Assembly: GCA_964014735.1 (NCBI GenBank)
Contig: CAXHBH010000001.1
Location: 1 to 64,000 of the forward strand
Length of the DNA: 64,000 nt
Source of the DNA: UBA7446 sp964014735
GTDB lineage: Bacteria > Bacteroidota > Bacteroidia > Flavobacteriales > Flavobacteriaceae
Direction of reading: 5' to 3'
The notes under the pieces were generated by a model, which worked only from the letters and a program-made list of their open reading frames with translations, ran no database searches and was not told the DNA's origin. Positions 8,909 to 17,195 of the stretch are shown piece after piece. The position numbers and the translations under genes were made by a program. Each line of letters starts with the position of its first letter. Within the stretch, counting starts at the first letter, position 1.

Positions 8909-9936
8909 TACAATACGAACATACACTGTATTTTTATTTACTATTGCTTATTCCGCTAATGGTATTGGGTTATGTACTTTTTACCCTTTGGAAAAAGCGG
9001 GTATTAAAATCATTGGCATCTGTAAAAATGATAGATCACATAGCTCCAGAACGATCTTCGTTTAAAGGCTGGTTTAAACAAATCTTGTTTTGGTTGGGTT
9101 GGGCCTTTATATGTTTGGGATTGGTTAATCCGCAGATTGGCACAGAGCTTGAGACTGTTAAAAGAGAAGGTGTAGACTTGGTATTTGCTATTGATGTATC
9201 CAAGAGTATGCTTGCAGAAGACATTGCACCTAACAGGTTGGAAAAGGCAAAGCGACTCACAAGCGAACTTATTAATCAATTGGTTAGCGACCGCGTAGGT
9301 ATTATTGCCTATGCCTCATCGGCCATACCGCATTTGCCCATTACAACAGACTATACCGCAGCTCGATTATTTTTGTCCTCATTGGACACCAATATGATTT
9401 CATCTCAAGGCACGGCTATTTCTGCAGCTGTGCGATTGGCGGAAACTTTTTTTGACGATGAAAACCAAACCAACCGTGTGGTGTGTATTATCTCTGACGG
9501 AGAAGACCATGGCGATGATGCGATGGCAGCGGCATCACGAGCTGCCCAACTGGGGATTACATTTTTTGCTGTGGCCGTTGGTACTGAAAAAGGCTCGGTA
9601 ATTCCCATAACAACAGGGAATTCTACATCTTACAAAAAAGACGAAAAGGGAGAGGTGGTTATCACAAAAAGCGATTTTAATCAAATGCAGTCCATAGCAA
9701 AAGCAACTAATGGTTTGTTTTTGGAAGGCACTAATACCGAGGATGTGGTCACAGCCATTATAGACCGGCTAAAGGACATGGATAAGCAAGAGTTTGAAGC
9801 CAAACAATTTGCCAAATTTAAAGATCAGTTTCAATGGTTTTTAGGCATTGGTTTGTTTTTGATTGTACTTGACTTATTTTTATTCTATCGTAAAACACAG
9901 TGGGTTAAAAAACTAAATTTGTTCCAAGATGTCTAG
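8905..9936 (+). CDS. batB: BatB, VWA-domain membrane protein
   Basis: 343 residues, paralogous to BatA: helices at about 9-28 and 57-75, MIDAS DVSKS at 97-101, a SDGEDHGDD loop, and a C-terminal helix near 310-328. BatA and BatB are expected to form a membrane complex. The overlap with batA is 4 bp (ATGA) and with batC 8 bp (ATGTCTAG), suggesting coupled translation and fixed stoichiometry. Confidence 0.9.
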   Translation: MIQYEHTLYFYLLLLIPLMVLGYVLFTLWKKRVLKSLASVKMIDHIAPERSSFKGWFKQILFWLGWAFICLGLVNPQIGTELETVKREGVDLVFAIDVSKSMLAEDIAPNRLEKAKRLTSELINQLVSDRVGIIAYASSAIPHLPITTDYTAARLFLSSLDTNMISSQGTAISAAVRLAETFFDDENQTNRVVCIISDGEDHGDDAMAAASRAAQLGITFFAVAVGTEKGSVIPITTGNSTSYKKDEKGEVVITKSDFNQMQSIAKATNGLFLEGTNTEDVVTAIIDRLKDMDKQEFEAKQFAKFKDQFQWFLGIGLFLIVLDLFLFYRKTQWVKKLNLFQDV

Positions 9937-10732
9937 GTTATTGCTTACCATAATGCTGTTCCCATTAGTTGTTTTAGGACAAGAGTCTCTCCTTACTCAA
10001 AAAGCAGATAATTATATTTTCGATGGCAACCAAGCTTTTGATATTTCGAATAATGTTGAGGCCGAAAAGAATTATCGCAGGGCTACTGCCACAGGCCAAA
10101 AAAAAGATATTGCGCAGTACAATATGGGCACCACTTTACAACAAGATAATTATATTGAGGAGGCCCTATTAGTCTATGCCGATGCTATTGAAATCACCAA
10201 AGGACGCCCAAACACACACCGAAACTTTCACAACATTGGCAATGCGCTGATGCAACTCAAAGATTACAAAAGAGCTGTTGAGGCCTATAAAAATGCTCTT
10301 CGTAACAACCCCAACGACGATGAAACACGTTACAATTATGCTTTAGCTAAAAAAATGTTGGAAGACGAGAAAAATAAAGACGAGGAAAACAAAGACGACA
10401 AGGACAATAAGGATAACAAAGACCAACAAAACGATAAAGATAAAAAGGGAGATAAAGACAAAGATCAAAAAGGCGATAATCAAGAAGACCCAAAAGATCA
10501 GCTTGGTGACAAAGAAGAAGATGAAAAGAACAAAAAAGAAAATGACCCAAAAGATCAAGATGGCGACAAGGAAAAAGAGCAACCCCAACCCCAAGGCAAC
10601 CCTACTCAATTATCACCTCAACAGGTGAAGAATCTTCTCGAGGCAATGAGTAATGAAGAGAAAAAAGTGCAAGATAAAGTCAATGCCCAAAAGGCAAAGC
10701 CCGCTGGTGTAAAAAGTAAAAAGGATTGGTAA
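9929..10732 (+). CDS. batC: BatC, TPR protein with charged tail
   Basis: 267 residues. A signal peptide (ends at about VVLGQ) is followed by tetratricopeptide repeats at about residues 40-150 (YNMGTTLQQDNYIEEALLVY, then FHNIGNALMQLKDYKRAVEAY; each is part of a longer TPR). Residues 150-220 are almost wholly Lys, Asp, Glu, Asn and Gln, a low-complexity hydrophilic segment, followed by a short C-terminal helix. TPRs normally mediate protein binding, here probably to BatA/BatB. The charged tail is longer than I would expect. It overlaps batD by one base. Confidence 0.85.
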   Translation: MSRLLLTIMLFPLVVLGQESLLTQKADNYIFDGNQAFDISNNVEAEKNYRRATATGQKKDIAQYNMGTTLQQDNYIEEALLVYADAIEITKGRPNTHRNFHNIGNALMQLKDYKRAVEAYKNALRNNPNDDETRYNYALAKKMLEDEKNKDEENKDDKDNKDNKDQQNDKDKKGDKDKDQKGDNQEDPKDQLGDKEEDEKNKKENDPKDQDGDKEKEQPQPQGNPTQLSPQQVKNLLEAMSNEEKKVQDKVNAQKAKPAGVKSKKDW

Positions 10733-12483
10733 TGAGGCAGTTGCTTATATATTGTTTTGTAACTATGCTACTTTCGCCTTTTGCTTTCGCGCAGGTGGAT
10801 TTTAAGGCGCAAATAAGTAAGAGTGAGCTTGGCATTAATGAGCGGCTACGTATAGAGTTTACCATGAACAAGGAGGGAGATAATTTTAAACCTCCATCTT
10901 TTAATGGATTTCGGATTGTGGCAGGACCCAGTCAGTCGGTGAGTAATATTTATGTCAACGGCAAGAGCTCCTTTTCAAAAACCTATACTTATTCGTTAGT
11001 CCCTCTTAAAAAAGGAAAAATTAACATTGGACAGGCTACAATCGAAATAGACGGTAACATTTATAAAACGATACCTGTTGACATAAAGGTTAAAGATGCT
11101 GTTGAGCTGCCCAAAAATCCAAATGATCCAAATTATATTGCATCTGAAAGCCTTCATTTGGTTGCTGCATTATCCAAAAGCACGGTCTATATTAATGAAC
11201 CCATAACAGTGGTGTATAAACTTTATTTTGACAGTAAATTGAGGCCATCCGACGTCAGTCCGATTGACATGCCTGAATATAAAGATTTTTGGTCGCAAGA
11301 TATACCTTCAAGACGTACGATTGAAAGAGAAATGTTCAAGGGGAAGTTGTACAATTATGTAGCATGGCAACAAACGGTTCTCTACCCCCAACGCGCAGGG
11401 AAACTACTTATAGCACCACTTTCATTAGATGTGCAATTAGATGTCCCTACCAATCGCAGAGACTTTTTTGGAAATCAGGTATATACACAAGTTTCTCGTT
11501 CCATGACCGCAGGGAAGCGCACCCTAACGGTACTACCGTTTCCTGACGAGGGTAAGCCACCTAACTTTAATGGTGCCGTTGGTGACTTTAGCTTTGAAGT
11601 AAAAACGTCCAAAAATGCACTTAACGCCTCTGAATCACTACAAGCAACGGTAGAGGTAAAAGGAAAAGGAAATTTAAAGTTGTTCTCATTGCCAGAGATG
11701 GCAACACCAAGTTCACTCGAACGTTATGATCCTGAATACAGTGAACAAGTGAATACAACACTTTCGGGCATGCGAGGTTCAATTAAGAATACGTACACAT
11801 TGGTTCCACAATTTCAAGGAAAATATCCCATCCCCTCCATTGTGTTTAGTTACTTTGACCCTAAGTCAAAAAAATACAAAATACTTGAGTCAACAGACTT
11901 GATTGTAGATGTCGTTGAAGGCCCAAAGTCAGCATTCGCCACAACCAATTCGCCAAGCCAAGCTACAATAGCAGTTCCAAATGTATCGAGCTCTTTCCAG
12001 TTTATAGCACAGCAAACTTCTTTTAAACCAATAAAGCAACTGCCTTTCTTTGGAAGCATATTGTTTTTTGCTCTGTTGGCTTTTCCAGTCATTATCATAA
12101 TGATGTATTTTTTTATACGCAGCCAAACTCCCGATGCAGCTGCAATCGCAAGAAGGCATAAGGCAAGGTTGGTTAAAAAGTTTTTGGGCAAGGCCAAGAA
12201 AAACATGTCTGAAGCCCCTGCTTTTTATGTTTCACTTGAAGCCGCATTACACAACTATTTGAAGGCTAGGTTACAAATACAAACTGCTGATTTTAGCAAA
12301 GAAAAAATGCAAAAGCTCCTTTCCGAAAAGGGAGTTGAAGAAGACACATTAGTCTTGTTTATTCAAGTTTTGACTAATTGTGAGCTTGTCCGATATGCAC
12401 CCAGCTCTCGCAGTAGCATGGAGCAAGACTATGAAACAGCAGTAAATGCCATAACCCAAATGGACAAACAATTTAAGTCATGA
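10732..12483 (+). CDS. batD: BatD family protein
   Basis: 583 residues from ATG 10732; an in-frame TTG two codons upstream is less likely. Signal peptide to about residue 20 (FAFAQ), long beta-sandwich periplasmic part, one transmembrane helix at about residues 438-460 (FFALLAFPVIIIMMYFF), and a cytoplasmic helical tail. This matches BatD (oxygen-tolerance family). It lies between batC and batE, overlapping batE by 4 bp. Confidence 0.88.
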   Translation: MRQLLIYCFVTMLLSPFAFAQVDFKAQISKSELGINERLRIEFTMNKEGDNFKPPSFNGFRIVAGPSQSVSNIYVNGKSSFSKTYTYSLVPLKKGKINIGQATIEIDGNIYKTIPVDIKVKDAVELPKNPNDPNYIASESLHLVAALSKSTVYINEPITVVYKLYFDSKLRPSDVSPIDMPEYKDFWSQDIPSRRTIEREMFKGKLYNYVAWQQTVLYPQRAGKLLIAPLSLDVQLDVPTNRRDFFGNQVYTQVSRSMTAGKRTLTVLPFPDEGKPPNFNGAVGDFSFEVKTSKNALNASESLQATVEVKGKGNLKLFSLPEMATPSSLERYDPEYSEQVNTTLSGMRGSIKNTYTLVPQFQGKYPIPSIVFSYFDPKSKKYKILESTDLIVDVVEGPKSAFATTNSPSQATIAVPNVSSSFQFIAQQTSFKPIKQLPFFGSILFFALLAFPVIIIMMYFFIRSQTPDAAAIARRHKARLVKKFLGKAKKNMSEAPAFYVSLEAALHNYLKARLQIQTADFSKEKMQKLLSEKGVEEDTLVLFIQVLTNCELVRYAPSSRSSMEQDYETAVNAITQMDKQFKS

Positions 12484-13244
12484 AAAAAATCTTATTTATT
12501 ATGCTTTTTACATCCTTAATTTGTTTGGGGCAAGATCCAGAAGATCTTTTCAGAGAAGGGAATATTGCCTACAATAAAGGGGATTATGATCGCGCCATTG
12601 TCTATTACGACTCCATTAGTTCTTTCGGAGTTCATTCGCCTGAACTGTATTTTAACCTTGGTAATGCCTACTACAAAAAGAACGCAATAGCTTCTAGCAT
12701 ATTGAACTACGAAAAAGCCCTATTACTGGATGCAGACAACGATCAATTGATTAACAACCTGACCTATGCACAAAACATGACCTTAGACAGGTTTACTTCT
12801 CTTCCTGAAAGTGAGTTGAAAAAGGCAACCACCGATTTGTTGTTTCTAACCTCTGTACGTGGTTGGACTATCGTACTTGTTGCTGTTTTTTGGTTGGCAG
12901 CACTTTTATTCTTTTTGTTTGTCAGTTCCAATGGCAGCATCCGTAAAAGGTTGTTCTTCTCGGGATTTGTAGTTTCACTACTACTAACCGTTTTAGCACT
13001 GGTCGTTATATTACAGCAAAAAAAGTCCCTGCGAAACACCAATCCCGCTATTGTTTTTGCACAATCAGAATCCTTTCGATCTGAACCAAACCTCCGATCA
13101 GAAGTATTGCTTACTATTCACGAGGGGGCTAAGGTTTTTGTTGTGGAAAGGGTAGAGGACTGGATTAAAATTAGACTTCAAAATGGTTCAATAGGTTGGA
13201 TTCCGTCAACTAGTGTTCAGTCCATTAGCTTTTCTGAAGAATAG
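12480..13244 (+). CDS. batE: BatE, TPR and SH3-like protein
   Basis: 254 residues. Signal peptide to about residue 18, TPR motifs at about 20-95 (REGNIAYNKGDYDRAIVYYD; LYFNLGNAYYKKNAIASSIL), two membrane helices near 125-145 and 155-175, then a bacterial SH3 domain (about 190-250) ending GSIGWIPSTSVQ. It closes the bat operon. Its last 20 bases overlap the 3' end of the opposing cvpA gene, and no terminator is visible. Confidence 0.85.
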   Translation: MKKILFIMLFTSLICLGQDPEDLFREGNIAYNKGDYDRAIVYYDSISSFGVHSPELYFNLGNAYYKKNAIASSILNYEKALLLDADNDQLINNLTYAQNMTLDRFTSLPESELKKATTDLLFLTSVRGWTIVLVAVFWLAALLFFLFVSSNGSIRKRLFFSGFVVSLLLTVLALVVILQQKKSLRNTNPAIVFAQSESFRSEPNLRSEVLLTIHEGAKVFVVERVEDWIKIRLQNGSIGWIPSTSVQSISFSEE

Positions 13245-13749
13245 GAGCTAAATCATCTATGGGGTTTTGCTTAGTATTGATTTTTTCAAATAAATATGCA
13301 CCTAATTCTTCTAATGGTTGGAAGACCAAAGAACTTTCTTTTAGCGTTTCTGGTAAAAAGGTAAAAAAGATATTTATCTGCCCTAAAATCCAAACCAAAA
13401 CACCACAAATTATCAACCATTTGCAAGCACCAAAAACCGCTCCAAGCAATCGGTTTAAAAAACCCAGTAACACCACTTTTGCTAACTTCGTGAGCAGCTT
13501 TCCTACCCAAGCCACACCAATCATGATACCAACAAATGTTAGGGCAAATGCCAATAGCGGGAGGTAATCCCACTGAATATAGTTGGATAATAAAGATGCA
13601 GTAAAACTAGAAAAGTGCAAGGCTCCAAATACGCCTAAGACAAGTGCTAAGAGAGACGCAACTTCCACAAAGAAGCCTCTAAAGGCACCTCGGGCAAGGC
13701 CGTATAATAGCAAACAAACAACAGCAAGGTCTATGTAGTTAAGCGGCAT
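13225..13749 (-). CDS. cvpA: CvpA family membrane protein
   Basis: 174 residues from ATG 13749. A longer in-frame start at 13779 would place the promoter box TACATTTG inside the coding region, and the family typically starts MxxxNYIDLxxx as here (MPLNYIDLAVV). Four hydrophobic segments and the motif RGAFRGFFVEV near residue 20-30 are typical of CvpA (colicin V production accessory protein, role uncertain, inner membrane). It is divergent from pheS, 68 bp away, and convergent with batE. Confidence 0.85.
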   Translation of the reverse strand: MPLNYIDLAVVCLLLYGLARGAFRGFFVEVASLLALVLGVFGALHFSSFTASLLSNYIQWDYLPLLAFALTFVGIMIGVAWVGKLLTKLAKVVLLGFLNRLLGAVFGACKWLIICGVLVWILGQINIFFTFLPETLKESSLVFQPLEELGAYLFEKINTKQNPIDDLAPILQKS

Positions 13750-13753
13750 AGGA

Positions 13754-13761
13754 CAAATGTA
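13754..13761 (-). promoter_or_regulatory. -7 box of cvpA, leaderless geometry
   Basis: Minus-strand TACATTTG with only 4 nt before the cvpA ATG. This decides the start at 13749. Confidence 0.55.
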
Positions 13762-13804
13762 CGTATAGATTTCTTCCATTTGGTGGTACTATGCGCTTAA
13801 TGTG

Positions 13805-13812
13805 TATTTTTG
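13805..13812 (+). promoter_or_regulatory. -7 box of pheS, leaderless geometry
   Basis: TATTTTTG with 5 nt before ATG 13818, so transcription would begin at about the start codon. Confidence 0.55.
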
Positions 13813-13817
13813 TACAC

Positions 13818-14837
13818 ATGGTAGATAACATCAAGGCAAATTTAAAAGACGTCGCTGCTTTTTCAGCAAGTACGTTAGATGAAGTTGAACAATTCCGTAT
13901 TGCTTATTTGGGAAAGAAAGGGCACATTACAAAATTGTTTGCGGATTTCCGAAATGTTCCAAACGAAGAAAAGAAGGAGTACGGGCAATTACTAAACCAG
14001 CTTAAAACAGCGGCACTTGCTAAAGTGAAGGCTTTACAAACTGAACTAGGTGGTATGCAATCGAGCAAAAATGCCATGGACGATATTAGCCGCCCTGGCC
14101 AACCGATTCCGCTTGGTGCACGCCACCCCATTAGCATCGTAAGAGATAATGTAATTGATGTTTTTAGTCGCATTGGATACGGTCTTTCTTCTGGGCCTGA
14201 AATAGAGGACGACTGGCATAACTTTACCGCACTAAACTTACCAGAGCACCATCCCGCCCGTGATATGCAAGACACCTTTTTTGTGCAAACAAACCCTGAT
14301 GTCATGTTGAGAACACATACATCTTCTGTGCAAGTGCGACACATGGAGTCCAATCAACCGCCTATTCGTATATTATCTCCTGGGCGTGTGTTTAGAAATG
14401 AAGCTATTTCTGCACGATCACACTGTGTTTTTCATCAGATAGAAGGACTTTATATTGAAAAAGACGTTTCCTTTAGTGACCTCAAACAAACATTGATGTA
14501 TTTCACCAAAGCCATTTTTGGAACAGCAGAAATACGATTGAGACCGTCCTATTTTCCCTTTACCGAACCCAGCGCAGAAGTTGATATTTATTGGGGTTTA
14601 AAAACAGAAGCCGATTATCGTATTACCAAAGGTACAGGATGGCTTGAAATTATGGGTTGTGGTATGGTAGACCCTAACGTTTTGACCAATTGCGGCATTG
14701 ACGCGGAGGAATATTCTGGCTTTGCTTTTGGCATGGGTTTGGAGCGTATGGCGATGCTTTTATATCAAATTGAAGACATTAGAATGTTCTATGAAAATGA
14801 TGTGCGCTTCCTAAGGCAATTCACACCTTTAAGCTAG
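13818..14837 (+). CDS. pheS: Phenylalanine--tRNA ligase alpha subunit
   Basis: 339 residues. The N-terminal coiled coil with LGKKGHITKLF, class II motif 2 (RVFRNEAISARSHCVFHQIEG) and motif 3 (GFAFGMGLERMAML) are all present, with the FTEPSAEVD motif of the Phe site. Start taken at 13818: an upstream in-frame ATG at 13791 would put the -7 box inside the gene and add nine unconserved residues. The beta-subunit gene pheT is not in the window. The stop codon overlaps the opposing gpsA stop by 4 bp at CTAG. Confidence 0.94.
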   Translation: MVDNIKANLKDVAAFSASTLDEVEQFRIAYLGKKGHITKLFADFRNVPNEEKKEYGQLLNQLKTAALAKVKALQTELGGMQSSKNAMDDISRPGQPIPLGARHPISIVRDNVIDVFSRIGYGLSSGPEIEDDWHNFTALNLPEHHPARDMQDTFFVQTNPDVMLRTHTSSVQVRHMESNQPPIRILSPGRVFRNEAISARSHCVFHQIEGLYIEKDVSFSDLKQTLMYFTKAIFGTAEIRLRPSYFPFTEPSAEVDIYWGLKTEADYRITKGTGWLEIMGCGMVDPNVLTNCGIDAEEYSGFAFGMGLERMAMLLYQIEDIRMFYENDVRFLRQFTPLS

Positions 14838-15829
14838 TCAAGTAACTTACTCAATACTTTCATTTTTTTCTTAGCACTTCCTTTTTCATAAAGGATTTTA
14901 TAAACAAACTTTAATATTGGAAACTTTCCATTAAAAGAATCACACAGCTCATGGGTTGTTTTGGCGCCGTAATAGCCTTCTGCAATCATGGTCATTTCCA
15001 TAAGTGCCGCCTTAACGGTATAGCCTTTGCCAATCATGTTTCCCAACATGCGGTTTCTACTAAAAACAGAATAAGCAGTGACGAGCAAATCTCCCAAGTA
15101 AGCAGACTTGTTGACGTTTCTTTTTTTCTTGTCAACCCGATTTAAAAAACGCTTCATTTCTCGCATAGAACTGCTAATGAGTACACTTATAAAATTGTCG
15201 CCATAACCTAATCCATGCGCAATGCCCACGGCAATTGCATAAACATTTTTTAGTGTTGCAGCATATTCCGCACCAATCACATCATCAGATAAAGAAACTT
15301 GAATATAGTCACACGCTAGTTTTTTTTTCATTTGCTCAACTAGGGTCATATTGCTACTTGCCACTGTCAGGTAGGACAGACGCTCTAAGGCAACTTCCTC
15401 AGCATGACAAGGCCCTGCTATAACACCAAAAAGAGGCTCGGCAACATTAAATTTTTCAGCCAAATATGCTCCAACCAACACTCTTTTTTCAGGCACAATT
15501 CCTTTAACTGCCGAAAAGATGACTTTGTTTTCAAGTGAAACGGACAGGGGTGCTAGCACGCTATCTAAATAAAAAGAAGGCATTGCAATTATTAGTACAC
15601 TGTATTGCTCCGTGATTTTATTTATATCTGTATGTAAATCTAATTTTGATACATCAAACTCCACACCACTCAAATAATTTGGATTGTGTCCTTCTTGGAG
15701 TAAGTGCTCGTATATCACTTCATTTCTTATATACCAACCAACAGATGTATTGTTTTCAGATAGAATTTTGACAAGAGCAGTTGCCCAACTACCTCCTCCA
15801 ATTACCGCAACTTTTGAAAAATCTGGCAT
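14834..15829 (-). CDS. gpsA: Glycerol-3-phosphate dehydrogenase (NAD(P)+)
   Basis: 331 residues. Makes sn-glycerol 3-phosphate from dihydroxyacetone phosphate for phospholipid synthesis. The N-terminal Rossmann motif is GGGSWATAL (about 10-18). SAVKGI and GPCHAEEVA (about 138-146) follow, then the catalytic-lysine block ATLKNVYAIAVGIAHGLGYGDN. Length is normal. It is monocistronic on the minus strand, with a one-mismatch -7 box (TATTTTTA) about 20 nt upstream. Confidence 0.93.
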   Translation of the reverse strand: MPDFSKVAVIGGGSWATALVKILSENNTSVGWYIRNEVIYEHLLQEGHNPNYLSGVEFDVSKLDLHTDINKITEQYSVLIIAMPSFYLDSVLAPLSVSLENKVIFSAVKGIVPEKRVLVGAYLAEKFNVAEPLFGVIAGPCHAEEVALERLSYLTVASSNMTLVEQMKKKLACDYIQVSLSDDVIGAEYAATLKNVYAIAVGIAHGLGYGDNFISVLISSSMREMKRFLNRVDKKKRNVNKSAYLGDLLVTAYSVFSRNRMLGNMIGKGYTVKAALMEMTMIAEGYYGAKTTHELCDSFNGKFPILKFVYKILYEKGSAKKKMKVLSKLLD

Positions 15830-15912
15830 TCATTAATCTTTTATGTTCATAAAAATACTTTAACAAATAATTCACAACTACGATGAATAACTTGATCTAA
15901 CTTGCAAGTATA

Positions 15913-15992
15913 AAGCAAGAAAAAAATTGCTTATTAGTTTTTCATAGTTTAATATGGTTGGTTATTAGAAAGCATCTCTTCAGGGTGCTTTC
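15913..15992 (+). ncRNA. Possible small RNA ending in intrinsic terminator
   Basis: A gene-free stretch on the plus strand holds a 6-bp hairpin (AAGCAA/TTGCTT, 15913-15932) and then the strong terminator hairpin at 15968-15992. No plus-strand gene lies upstream between gpsA (opposite strand) and this terminator, so an independent short transcript would explain it. No exact TAnnTTTG box was found upstream, so the 5' end is unknown. Confidence 0.25.
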
Positions 15993-15999
15993 TTTTTTT
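15968..15999 (+). terminator. Rho-independent terminator, plus strand
   Basis: Nine-bp stem GAAAGCATC / GGTGCTTTC (one T-G pair) with a 7-nt loop, followed by seven T. In minus-strand orientation there is no T tract, so it serves the plus strand. Confidence 0.7.
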
Positions 16000-16492
16000 A
16001 TGACCAGTTTTGCCAAGAAATTCTACTGAACAATAGTAGTAACCCAATAGCATAGAAAACGGTAATTCTAAAATATTTTTTTCTGTCTACATTTGCTTTT
16101 TTATGTAACGACCAGCCAATGGTTATCAATACAATGGCCAAAATGTTTGTTATAGGGCGCTGTATCAAATACATGCGTAAGTTGCTGTCTCTTATCACAG
16201 CACCCACGCCATTTTCCCAAGCCGAGAAATAATCAGATACAAAATAAGAAGTAAAACCCATTAACATTTGAATATAAGAAAAAATAAGTGTAAATAGAGA
16301 AAGGCGTAAGTCTTTGATTCCAAAACTGCCCTTACTAATCAAGCCCCAAAAAGCGTTTAAAGTAGCCACTACCAAGAATATCAAGGCTAAGTATTCAAGG
16401 TTAGTATTTAATGAAATAATGAGATTCATAAAAATTATTGCTGTAAAAATACTGAATTCAAAGCGGCTTACGTATTTAAGAAATAGAAACAA
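15998..16492 (-). CDS. Hypothetical multi-pass membrane protein
   Basis: 164 residues if it starts at the TTG at 16492; an ATG at 16429 would remove most of the first membrane helix, so the longer form is favoured. Four or five hydrophobic helices (about 11-29, 33-50, 62-80, 110-128, 140-157) and few charged residues. I do not recognise the family. It overlaps the end of the exonuclease gene by 17 bp and is last in a serine hydrolase-exonuclease-membrane protein series. Confidence 0.55.
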   Translation of the reverse strand: MFLFLKYVSRFEFSIFTAIIFMNLIISLNTNLEYLALIFLVVATLNAFWGLISKGSFGIKDLRLSLFTLIFSYIQMLMGFTSYFVSDYFSAWENGVGAVIRDSNLRMYLIQRPITNILAIVLITIGWSLHKKANVDRKKYFRITVFYAIGLLLLFSRISWQNWS

Positions 16493-17195
16493 TCTCGTTA
16501 TTGCTTAGTGGCGGTTGCAATGTTAATTTTAGATATATTTGTGTAAGCGTAATTACGTCTTTTTCGCAATAACGAACAATACGCGACAAATCATTTTCTT
16601 CATAATATACACTTGCCATATCAGACCCATCCATATCATCTTTTGGGGATGGAATTTCAAAAAAATGTGCTAATAATTTTAATGAGGTATAATGCTTATA
16701 GTCGCCAAACTTCCACAATTCTAGGGTATCAATATGTGGCACTTCCCAAGGTTTTTTACCCATCAGTTGTAATAAAATCGGCAATTCCAATTTATGCTTT
16801 AGCATACGCCTGGCAATAAACGGAAAATCAAATTCTTTTCCGTTGTGCGCACAAAGCTTATGCTGGATAGATGAAAAATGTTTGTCAAGTAGGATTTTAA
16901 AATCAATTAGCAATTGTTTTTCGTCACCAAAAAAGCTACGCACTCTAAATTGGCGGCCGTTAGTAGTGGTGGTAACATATCCAACTGAAATACAAATAAT
17001 TTTTCCAAACTCTGCCCAAATGCCCGCGTGACCGTAATAGTCTTCAGCACTTATGTCTGTGGCTTTTCGCTTGTATATGGTTTTAGCAGCAAATAAATCT
17101 TGTGCTTCCACATTGAGCTGGTCAAAGTTTTTTGCTTCAGGAACTGTTTCTATATCTAAAAACAGAATATTCTCAAGGGCTTGTGGTTGTTTCAT
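16476..17195 (-). CDS. PolB-related 3'-5' exonuclease
   Basis: 239 residues. A DEDDy-type exonuclease: motif I LFLDIETVP (Asp14/Glu16), motif II AHNGKEFDFPFIARR, motif III YCEKDVITL with the Tyr-x3-Asp spacing. It matches predicted 3'-5' exonucleases related to the DNA polymerase B proofreading domain; no polymerase domain is attached. The substrate, DNA or RNA, cannot be told. Its 5' end overlaps the serine hydrolase gene by 23 bp. Confidence 0.82.
   Translation of the reverse strand: MKQPQALENILFLDIETVPEAKNFDQLNVEAQDLFAAKTIYKRKATDISAEDYYGHAGIWAEFGKIICISVGYVTTTTNGRQFRVRSFFGDEKQLLIDFKILLDKHFSSIQHKLCAHNGKEFDFPFIARRMLKHKLELPILLQLMGKKPWEVPHIDTLELWKFGDYKHYTSLKLLAHFFEIPSPKDDMDGSDMASVYYEENDLSRIVRYCEKDVITLTQIYLKLTLQPPLSNNEIVSIS

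Noticed and set aside
10343..10609. 88-codon all-hydrophobic minus-strand frame in batC
   Set aside because: It is the antisense of the Lys/Asp/Glu-rich batC segment; AAA/GAA codons read backwards as Phe/Leu/Ile.
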